A stretch of DNA of 64,000 nucleotides from NCBI GenBank assembly GCA_025350695.1, contig JANXXI010000386.1, positions 62,001 through 126,000 of the forward strand, written 5' to 3'. This document shows, in pieces, positions 41,290-48,070 of this stretch. Numbering within the stretch: the first letter of the stretch is position 1; each line of letters starts with the position of its first letter. The notes under the pieces are model-generated. The model saw only the letters and a program-made list of their open reading frames with translations. It was not told the origin of the DNA and ran no database searches. This stretch comes from Acidobacteriota bacterium. Lineage in GTDB: Bacteria > Acidobacteriota > Terriglobia > Bryobacterales > Bryobacteraceae. A program made the translations under genes and the position numbers.

Positions 41290-42696
41290 CTATTTCTTCC
41301 GGGCCACGGCAACGATGCTTAGTCCACCCCACGGTAAGAAGCGGTCGACCCGCTGCCAGAACCAAACCGTTAGATCGAAGGCTTTCAAAGTGAAGCGGCT
41401 GATTCGATCGCTCGATAGGAGCTTCGAATTTATCCACCAAGCGCAGGCCCCGGCCTTATTCATGGTGAAACATCGCTCTACCTGGTAACCGTTGCTCTCA
41501 AGTAACCGGCTCAAATCTTTCTCGGAATAGCGGCGGAGGTAGCCCATGGAACGGTCAAGACTTCCGAAGAGCGCAGGGTTTGCGGGCGAAAGCACTACAA
41601 CACACCCATTAGGTTTCAATGTTTCCCGAAGTTTTTCAAGAGTCTGTTCTGGCCGATCCAAGTATTCAAGAATGTTCACCAATAGAGCAGTTTCGATTTG
41701 CCCTTTCAGTTGATCGAGACCATTAAGCGTGGCTGGGTCGACTCGCATCACCTCGACGCTTGGCGTACGTAGAAACCGGTTAAGAAGGGCATGCACGTAC
41801 AACGGATCATTTTCCGTGGCGACATAGCGGAGGCGCTTGGCCATTAGACGGCCTGTCAAATTCCCTATGCCAGCGCCTAACTCTAGTACGGTATCGCCAA
41901 GGAAGGGGCGAATGGTTTGTCCTAGCCAACCAAGATATGACGGCGTCCCCGTGAGGTTGTACAGATGCCCACGGTCATAGGGAGGCTTGTACAAATCATC
42001 AATCAGCCAGAAGTAGAGAATCACGCCTAGCGCCTTGACTCCGTCGCGCCAGCCTATCTTCTTCCCTTCCTCGTAAGTCCGGCCGTGATAGCTGATCGGC
42101 ACCTCGTAGATGCGTAGCTTCCTCTTGGCCGACTTCATGGTAATTTCGGGTTCGAATCCAAAGCGATCTGAGCGGATGGGGATGCTCTTGATCAGGTCCG
42201 TGCGAAAAACTTTGTAACAAGTTTCCATGTCGGTGACATGGATGTTTGAAAAGATGTTTGAAGCAAGGGTCAACGTCTGGTTGATCTTCGTGTGCCAGTA
42301 GGGCAATACTCGGCGCTGCTCTCCATTCAGGTAACGCGAGCCGAAAACTGCGTCGGCGCGGCCATCTAGCAGTGGCTTTAGAAGAGCTGGATACTCGTTG
42401 GGATCGTACTCGAGGTCGGCGTCTTGGATGAGGCAAAAATCGCCCTCTGCCAATTCGATCGCGCGGCGGACGGCGGCGCCTTTTCCTTGATTGACGTCTT
42501 GCCGATAGAGGCGGATTCTAGAGTCGGATGCGGCAATGGATTTGAGGATGTCGGAGGTGCCGTCGGTGGAGCAATCGTCAACCAGGATGATTTCCCGATC
42601 GACCCCGTCGGGCAATGGAGCGGCAAGCACGGCGGTTAGACTGCGCTCGACGACGGTGCGTTCGTTGTAGACGGGGATTAGGATGGAGAGGAGCAT
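41290..42696 (-). CDS. Fusion of GT2 glycosyltransferase and SAM-dependent methyltransferase
   Basis: A 468-residue two-domain protein. Residues ~1-235 are a GT2 (dolichyl-phosphate-mannose-synthase-like) domain: SILIPVYNERTVVERSL, IILVDDCSTDGT, DADLEYDP (DxD 92-94), and NIHVTDMETCYKVFR. Residues ~255-400 form a class I methyltransferase: LELGAGIGNLTGRLM (271-285), then VNILEYLDRPEQTLEKL. No membrane helices follow the GT2 part, except a short hydrophobic stretch (VILYFWLIDDLY). It would attach a sugar, then methylate it or the lipid carrier. The next gene starts four bases after its stop. Confidence 0.9.
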   Translation of the reverse strand: MLLSILIPVYNERTVVERSLTAVLAAPLPDGVDREIILVDDCSTDGTSDILKSIAASDSRIRLYRQDVNQGKGAAVRRAIELAEGDFCLIQDADLEYDPNEYPALLKPLLDGRADAVFGSRYLNGEQRRVLPYWHTKINQTLTLASNIFSNIHVTDMETCYKVFRTDLIKSIPIRSDRFGFEPEITMKSAKRKLRIYEVPISYHGRTYEEGKKIGWRDGVKALGVILYFWLIDDLYKPPYDRGHLYNLTGTPSYLGWLGQTIRPFLGDTVLELGAGIGNLTGRLMAKRLRYVATENDPLYVHALLNRFLRTPSVEVMRVDPATLNGLDQLKGQIETALLVNILEYLDRPEQTLEKLRETLKPNGCVVVLSPANPALFGSLDRSMGYLRRYSEKDLSRLLESNGYQVERCFTMNKAGACAWWINSKLLSSDRISRFTLKAFDLTVWFWQRVDRFLPWGGLSIVAVARKK

Positions 42697-42717
42697 TTTA
42701 CTGAGGTCTGGGGCAGT

Positions 42718-42733
42718 CGGACCAGGGGGTCCG
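42718..42733. repeat. Intergenic inverted repeat between the two methyltransferase genes
   Basis: CGGACC and GGTCCG (42718-42723, 42728-42733) with a four-base loop, in the 53-base gap between the two methyltransferase genes. The 10-mer GGGGTCCGCT (42726-42735) is also found at 28801-28810. It may be one unit of a dispersed repeat family. Confidence 0.4.
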
Positions 42734-42749
42734 CTCTACCTTGGGCTCA

Positions 42750-44195
42750 TCATAATTTTCTGGCGATTGCGGCGTAATCGAGTGCTCCGAAGAATGCTTC
42801 TCGAAAGCTTTCCGGTAATGTAGCAATAGAAGGCATCGTTTCAATAGCTGGAGAAATCCTATGTACCTCAATTCGACCGAAACCTGCTTCTTCTAGATAG
42901 AAGGACAAAAGAGCTGGAGGAATTGGCCGGACGTGGGTCGGATCCAAGTAGAAATGGGTGGCGAAGATTGCCAGGCATTCCGGATTAGGAGTCTCGAAGG
43001 CAATTACACCGCCTTTTGCGGTTTTGGCCGAGAGGAGATTGATTAGCCGTGGTATGTCCGCCGGTTTCAAATGCTCGATTACTTGCGAGCAGAACACGCC
43101 GTCGAATTCGCCGTCAGGTTGGGATTCCAGGTAGGCAAACATATCGGCCTTTTCCACCGACAGCCCTTTGGACTTGCACATTGCGATAGATTCGTCGTGA
43201 AGATCGACCCCGAGAACCGGTACGCCGAGTTCGCGCATACGTTCCAGAAATTCGCCGCGGCCGCAACCTAATTCAATAACGTTCTTGGCATCCTTGAAAT
43301 AAGGGACATAGAGTTCCAGGCCGGCGCGGACGCGATCCTCTTGCCCACGAAACTTTTCGGCGAAGTGGAGTACATCGTAGAATTCATCGCTTGCGTCGGA
43401 CCCGAGTTGGGAGGGCGCCTGAGTTTGGGGAGTTGGAGGCGCCAGGAACGCTCTTTGCCGGACTTTCCGCAACTCATGGTGGATAAGGCCTTCGTATTCA
43501 GTGCGGATCCTATCAAGGTCAGCCCATAGGCGCTGTTGGACATCCAGGTTGGAGCGGTGGAGAGCTGCTTCAAAATCGGAATGTTGAGATTTGGCAATGT
43601 CGCGGAAATTTCCTTCCATCAGGGTGGCGCGATGATTGAACGCTGCCTGCAGATCGGCCGCGCTACGCAGGAATTGTACTTCGTTGATGGACAGCTTTCG
43701 CTCCCACTCCTTGCGCCACTCCTGCCAGTGCATGCGGATATCTTTCAACTCGCGCGCCTCACCGTGGAGTTCTTCGGCGCGATCATAAATGTTCCGAATT
43801 TCGTGGCGAAGTTCGGATTGGGTGGCGGCGGTTCGTTCAGCGAGTTCCTTGAGGGCGTGATTTAAATCGTTGAGGGCTTCGAGAGTGGAATTGACGCAAT
43901 CGATTGCCCCTCGGTTGAACTCAACTTGTTCGCGGACGTGCCAGTCAAGCACGCGCGAAACAAGGCGCTTCCAGGATTGGACAATGCTGTTCAGTAACCC
44001 TCCTGCCCTGGGGTTCACCGTTCCAATGGATGCAACCTTAGCTTCAGCGGCGTCGCGGGCGTGCACCAGCGGCATTAAATCAGCCAAGCGTACGTCAAGG
44101 GCGACATGGCCTTCCGGGTATCGGGATTGGAGCCGTTCCCGGATGGCGCTGATGGCGCGTTCCAGTTCCGCTAATTTTTCGTTATCAGAGGCCAC
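42750..44195 (-). CDS. Coiled-coil SAM-dependent methyltransferase
   Basis: A 481-residue protein. GTG 44195 is chosen because AAGGG lies five to six bases upstream and the protein then starts in the coiled-coil part; an earlier frame start would run through most of queF. Residues ~1-260 are helical, largely coiled coil (NDLNHALKELAERTAATQSEL, IRNIYDRAEELHGEAREL). The C-terminal domain has motif I VIELGCGRGEFLERM (about 306-320), VDLHDESIAM, and CSQVIEHL. Coiled-coil-plus-methyltransferase proteins often accompany surface polysaccharide synthesis, which fits the neighbouring GT2 fusion. It overlaps queF by 11 bases. Confidence 0.85.
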   Translation of the reverse strand: MASDNEKLAELERAISAIRERLQSRYPEGHVALDVRLADLMPLVHARDAAEAKVASIGTVNPRAGGLLNSIVQSWKRLVSRVLDWHVREQVEFNRGAIDCVNSTLEALNDLNHALKELAERTAATQSELRHEIRNIYDRAEELHGEARELKDIRMHWQEWRKEWERKLSINEVQFLRSAADLQAAFNHRATLMEGNFRDIAKSQHSDFEAALHRSNLDVQQRLWADLDRIRTEYEGLIHHELRKVRQRAFLAPPTPQTQAPSQLGSDASDEFYDVLHFAEKFRGQEDRVRAGLELYVPYFKDAKNVIELGCGRGEFLERMRELGVPVLGVDLHDESIAMCKSKGLSVEKADMFAYLESQPDGEFDGVFCSQVIEHLKPADIPRLINLLSAKTAKGGVIAFETPNPECLAIFATHFYLDPTHVRPIPPALLSFYLEEAGFGRIEVHRISPAIETMPSIATLPESFREAFFGALDYAAIARKL

Positions 44196-44592
44196 GCTTG
44201 CCCTTCCGTTCGTAGGATGCCGTAATTTTCGAGTAAACTCCACCGCGTGGAGTGAATTCACCGATGACCGTTGCACGCACAGGCTTTGCGTAACGCACAA
44301 CATCTTCCAGAAAGCGATTGACGGCGTTTTCTTGAAAGATACCCAAATTGCGGTATGCCAGCCAGTACATCTTTAGGGACTTCAATTCCAAACAGACCTT
44401 GTTTGGAACGTATCGCAGGGTTAGTGTACCGTGATCGGGAAGGCCCGTCTTGGGACAGACGCTGGTGAATTCCGGGGTGACGATTTCGATTTCGTAACCG
44501 GCATATTGATTGGGCCACACTTCGATCTCGGGCAGTGGCGCGTCGAGACCGGCAGCAGCATGTTCGTCGGTGTAGGCTTTCTTTTTCGTCAT
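44185..44592 (-). CDS. queF: NADPH-dependent 7-cyano-7-deazaguanine reductase
   Basis: A 135-residue unimodular (type I) QueF that reduces preQ0 to preQ1 in queuosine biosynthesis. The catalytic Cys is in FTSVCPKTGLPD with its Asp, and the NADPH-binding QueF motif is LELKSLKMYW. ATG 44592 is five bases after the stop codon of the upstream gene; ATG 44613 would add seven residues and overlap that gene by 17 bases. Other queuosine genes (queC/D/E) are not in the window. It overlaps the coiled-coil methyltransferase start by 11 bases. Confidence 0.94.
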   Translation of the reverse strand: MTKKKAYTDEHAAAGLDAPLPEIEVWPNQYAGYEIEIVTPEFTSVCPKTGLPDHGTLTLRYVPNKVCLELKSLKMYWLAYRNLGIFQENAVNRFLEDVVRYAKPVRATVIGEFTPRGGVYSKITASYERKGKRGL

Positions 44593-44596
44593 TGCC

Positions 44597-45835
44597 TTAT
44601 TGTCCATTCTCAATGGCCCGGGCTAAATGGTCGAGGAACAATCCTACGTCGGTTACGACGCCGACGGCTTGTCCGGTGCCGCGGTCGCTGACCTTAGTGG
44701 CGACGGCGGGATTGATATCGACGCAAACGATCTTCACCGAACTAGGGAGCATATTACCCGCCGCGATGGCATGCAGCATGGAACTTAAGCAGAGAACCAC
44801 GCTTGCGCCATTAAGTTGCTGAGTATAGGCGTCCTGGGCCTCATTCATGTCGGTTATCGTATCGGGTAGCGGGCCATCGTCGCGAAGGCTGCCAGCCAAC
44901 ACAAAGGGAATTCCCTTTTTTACCGTTTCGTACATGATGCCTTTGGTGAGCTTCCCATCGGCCACCGCGCCCCCTATGTTGCCACTGTGGTAGATGGCGT
45001 TGATGGCGCGCATATGATTGCGGTGACCGTGCTCTTCTTGGCGGCCGTCAGATTGGCGCACGCCGAGCGAAGTACCGAGCAGGGCAGATTCAATGTCGTG
45101 CACGGCGAGGGCGTTGCCGGCAAGCAGAGCATCTACCCAACCATTGCGAATCAGCCATGAGAGAGGCGTAACACCGCCGGTATGCACCACAACGGGTCCG
45201 GCAACGACGATGATTTTCTTCTTCTCTTCCCTGGCCCGCTTCAACAAAGATACGGTTTGGCGAACGGCTGTTTCTACCTGACGTTCGGATGAAATTTCGT
45301 TACTCATGAAGGCGAACGCAAGTCGATCGCGTTCCTTCGATTCCGGAATGACCCGAATACCACGCATGCCGACGACAACCACTTCGCCCTTCTTTAGGTC
45401 TCGGAGCTTGCGGCACTCGGCTTTGCCGTCTTTCAGGATTACAAGCGCATCCATGCGTTGTTTGGCCACCGTAACCCAGGAGCCATTAATTTTTACTTGT
45501 GTTTGGTTGTTGGTGGTGGAGTAGAAATCTTCGGGGGCGCAACAATCCTTGACGGCGTCGCGCACGTCCGCATCTCCTGCATCGATTGGAGTGCAGCCCA
45601 AGCCAAGAAGCTGCGTGACGAGTTGTTCCATCAATTCACGGGTTGGAGTTTCCAGGCGAAGCCGCAAGTGGGAGTCGTCGGAATTGGTGCGCCCAATTAC
45701 AAATTTTTCAACATCGAAACGTCCCTGGAACTCGACCACGGTGTCGAAGATACTTTCCATGATGTGGGAGTCAATCAAATGACCATGCGCTTCTACTGTT
45801 TCCACGAAGGGAAGCGCCAAGTTGGGAGAGCTCAT
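44597..45835 (-). CDS. TIGR00300 / LOR-SDH family protein (archaeal-type ornithine cyclodeaminase-like)
   Basis: A 412-residue protein of the lysine-oxoglutarate reductase/saccharopine dehydrogenase-related family found in archaea and some bacteria, and related to the C-terminal domain of cyanobacterial AgrE/ArgZ. Family parts visible are EAHGHLIDSHIMESIFD near the start, FVIGRTNSDDSHLRLRLE, CCAPEDFYSTTNNQTQVKINGSW (central) and GGVTPLSWLIRNGWVDALLAGNALAVHDIE, then SNIGGAVADGKLTKGIMYE-like sequence. Ornithine cyclodeamination to proline is the best-known activity of relatives; here it is inferred. It starts after AGAGAG and runs into queF with a five-base gap. Confidence 0.85.
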   Translation of the reverse strand: MSSPNLALPFVETVEAHGHLIDSHIMESIFDTVVEFQGRFDVEKFVIGRTNSDDSHLRLRLETPTRELMEQLVTQLLGLGCTPIDAGDADVRDAVKDCCAPEDFYSTTNNQTQVKINGSWVTVAKQRMDALVILKDGKAECRKLRDLKKGEVVVVGMRGIRVIPESKERDRLAFAFMSNEISSERQVETAVRQTVSLLKRAREEKKKIIVVAGPVVVHTGGVTPLSWLIRNGWVDALLAGNALAVHDIESALLGTSLGVRQSDGRQEEHGHRNHMRAINAIYHSGNIGGAVADGKLTKGIMYETVKKGIPFVLAGSLRDDGPLPDTITDMNEAQDAYTQQLNGASVVLCLSSMLHAIAAGNMLPSSVKIVCVDINPAVATKVSDRGTGQAVGVVTDVGLFLDHLARAIENGQ

Positions 45836-45883
45836 TACTCTCTAGGATATCGGACTGGCGGGGTGTGGCGCCTAAAGAAGTGA

Positions 45884-46429
45884 TTAATGTTCGTGGATAC
45901 ACTCAGGGTATTCAGAGAGAACGGAGCCGCCTTTGTAACCCAACTCGTCCACCATGCCAGGGCGGGAAGTGTAGTAGCCATCGGCCGTCAAACTCTTCAT
46001 AGAACGAAACCAGCGCTGCTCGGGGGACTTGATCGTCCCTTCATCGACTGCTTTGCAGAGCGGAAGGAGTAACGCCAACTGGCCGTCCGACGGTAGACCT
46101 TCGAACCCTGCTCGCTGAAGCCACGCGAAGCCCTCCGTAAAGTTGCGCTGTAGATCCCTGTTGTTGGCAACAACCTGATCAATATACAAGGGCACTCCGG
46201 CACCGGAAGCCGACGGCGTCCCGGATGCGGGAATAATCAAATCGGAAATCGTTGCCAACAGCTTCAGTTCCGCGGCCTTAAAATATTTTGGAGGAGTTGG
46301 TGGAGCGGCGGCGCCGGCCGTATGAGAATGATCCTGCTGGCCGTATAATTCATCGGCCGAGAACGGAAAGGCACAGGTGGCACTAACCGCTCCGATGATC
46401 TTTAGGGCGTCTCTTCGTTCTTCAGCCAT
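45884..46429 (-). CDS. Gluconate 2-dehydrogenase subunit 3-like protein
   Basis: A 181-residue small subunit of the gluconate 2-dehydrogenase subunit 3 family, which pairs with FAD-dependent GMC enzymes in the periplasm. The N-terminus has a twin-arginine-type start (ERRDALKIIGAVSA), so the complex is probably exported folded. The mature domain shows AAELKLLATISDLIIPASGTPSA and DQVVANNR typical of the family, and ends with a His-containing tail. It overlaps the GMC gene by one base (TAATG), which supports a complex of the two. A cytochrome c subunit, often the third partner, is not adjacent. Confidence 0.88.
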   Translation of the reverse strand: MAEERRDALKIIGAVSATCAFPFSADELYGQQDHSHTAGAAAPPTPPKYFKAAELKLLATISDLIIPASGTPSASGAGVPLYIDQVVANNRDLQRNFTEGFAWLQRAGFEGLPSDGQLALLLPLCKAVDEGTIKSPEQRWFRSMKSLTADGYYTSRPGMVDELGYKGGSVLSEYPECIHEH

Positions 46430-47991
46430 TACAGTTCCCCTTTCTTGAATCTTCCAGCGATGTGATCCGCCGTGCGGGCGGCAAGCGCCATGATAGTGTG
46501 GGTTGGATTCTTTTCTGACGCCGATGAAAATACGCTGCCATCGACAACGTACAGATTCGGCACATCGTGGCTGCGGCAGTAAGCGTCGAGTACGCTGGTT
46601 TTCGGATCGGTTCCCATTCGCGCGCCGCCCAGTTCGTGATTGGTTTGTGGCTGTTCGCCAACGGCAAAAATATCGCCACCGGCACTCTTCAAAATTTCCT
46701 TCGACCAGTTGGTCATGTCCTTGAAGATCTTCATATCATTGTCGGTCCAGTTCACGTTTCGACGGGCGAGCGGCAAACCGTATTTGTCTTTTTTCTCCCA
46801 ATCGACGTCGATGAACGTTTTCGGATCGGGCAGCTTTTCTCCATACGGGGAGAAAGTGAAAACGGCGGGCATACGGTCCTTCACCGCCTTTTTGTAGTCA
46901 GCTCCCATGCCGGGCACTTGCCGGGCCCAACCAACGGAGCGGCGATTCTGATAGCCGAACTGGGCGCCGAAGCTGCGGGCGTAATCGCGCTTGCGTTCGT
47001 GCATGAAGCTGGGCAAGTAGGCGTGATCGAGGAAACCTTCGTCGGGCAACAGCGGTTTGCCGATTAGGTCGTGCAGGAACACTTGGACACCGCCGGTGAA
47101 GTGCGGAATGAAGTGTTTGCCCAAATGGCCGCTTGAGTTACCCAGTCCATTGGGATAGGCTTTCGACTTGGACATCATTAAGAGGGCCACGCTTTGGACG
47201 CAAGCGGCCGAGACGACTACGGCTTTCCCGCGGATCTCTGTTTCGGCTTGCGTGAGACGGTTGAGGGCGCGCACGCCAGTCACGCGATTTTCGGTATTGA
47301 TTAGAACTTCGGCAACTATCGAATCGGGGATTAGTTCCAACTTGCCAGTTTTCAGGGCGGGGATCATGTGGACGTCGTAGGAATTGTACTTGGCGACGAC
47401 ATCGCAACCAGCCATGCAGTTACCACAGAAGTGGCAAGCGGGGCGGCCATCCTTCGGCTTTGAGAGCGTGGATTTTCGGACGTGGATTATTTTCAATCCC
47501 AGTTTTTCCGCACCCTTCTTGACTATTTTGTCGCTGCACTTCATCGGGACAGGCGGGAGGAAAATGCCATCGGGCAGATCCTTGAGCCCGTCATAGTTGC
47601 CGCAGACGCCGACTTCGCGTTCGATCTTGTCATAGTAAGGGGCGAGGTCGGGGTAATCGATGGGCCAATCGGCTCCGGCGCCTTCGATGGACTTGCCTTT
47701 AAAATCACGGTGGGAGAGACGCCAGGCGACGGCGTTCCAGGTCTGCGTTTTGCCGCCGAGGCCTCGGGCGCGTTCACTATCGAAGCCTTGCTTACCGGGC
47801 TTTATGGTGGGGATGGCGCGGTTGGGAAACTCAAAGGGCATGGCGTGGGTGTTGAAATCGGTGCGGGTGTTTATTTTGGGACCGCCTTCGACCACGGCAA
47901 CGCTTGCTCCGGCGCGTGCGAGATGGGCGGCCATAACGCCGCCAGCGGCGCCGGACCCGACAATCACGACATCATAAATTTTTGTGGGCAT
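46429..47991 (-). CDS. GMC-family FAD-dependent oxidoreductase
   Basis: A 520-residue flavin enzyme, the catalytic subunit for the small gluconate-dehydrogenase-like protein next to it. The FAD motif is VVIVGSGAAGGVMAAHLARAG at the N-terminus with VVEGG, and ARGLGGKTQTWNAVAWR follows. A four-Cys motif CHFCGNCMAGCD (~200) is seen where related enzymes bind an iron-sulfur cluster or a metal. The C-terminus has NHELGGARMGTDP and KNPTHTIMALAARTADHI with the catalytic His. Substrate is likely a sugar or alcohol. No signal peptide is present, so export would depend on the partner's Tat signal. Confidence 0.9.
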   Translation of the reverse strand: MPTKIYDVVIVGSGAAGGVMAAHLARAGASVAVVEGGPKINTRTDFNTHAMPFEFPNRAIPTIKPGKQGFDSERARGLGGKTQTWNAVAWRLSHRDFKGKSIEGAGADWPIDYPDLAPYYDKIEREVGVCGNYDGLKDLPDGIFLPPVPMKCSDKIVKKGAEKLGLKIIHVRKSTLSKPKDGRPACHFCGNCMAGCDVVAKYNSYDVHMIPALKTGKLELIPDSIVAEVLINTENRVTGVRALNRLTQAETEIRGKAVVVSAACVQSVALLMMSKSKAYPNGLGNSSGHLGKHFIPHFTGGVQVFLHDLIGKPLLPDEGFLDHAYLPSFMHERKRDYARSFGAQFGYQNRRSVGWARQVPGMGADYKKAVKDRMPAVFTFSPYGEKLPDPKTFIDVDWEKKDKYGLPLARRNVNWTDNDMKIFKDMTNWSKEILKSAGGDIFAVGEQPQTNHELGGARMGTDPKTSVLDAYCRSHDVPNLYVVDGSVFSSASEKNPTHTIMALAARTADHIAGRFKKGEL

Positions 47992-48050
47992 TGGACTTTG
48001 GTTATTGTACAGCGAACGAGTATGGGAGATTTTCCAAGCCAGTGGCGAAT

Positions 48051-48070
48051 CCCCCGATTTTCATCGGGGG
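48051..48070 (-). terminator. GNRA-tetraloop hairpin after the Ig-like protein gene
   Basis: In minus-strand reading CCCCCGAT-GAAA-ATCGGGGG, a perfect 8-bp stem with a GAAA tetraloop, begins one base after the stop codon of the Ig-like gene. No T-run follows. It may be a partial terminator or a stabilising 3' structure between that gene and the GMC gene 79 bases further on. Confidence 0.5.

Noticed and set aside
44196-44303. Upstream start of the coiled-coil methyltransferase inside queF
   Set aside because: The extra 36 codons are antiparallel in phase to conserved queF sequence; GTG 44195 has its own ribosome-binding site.
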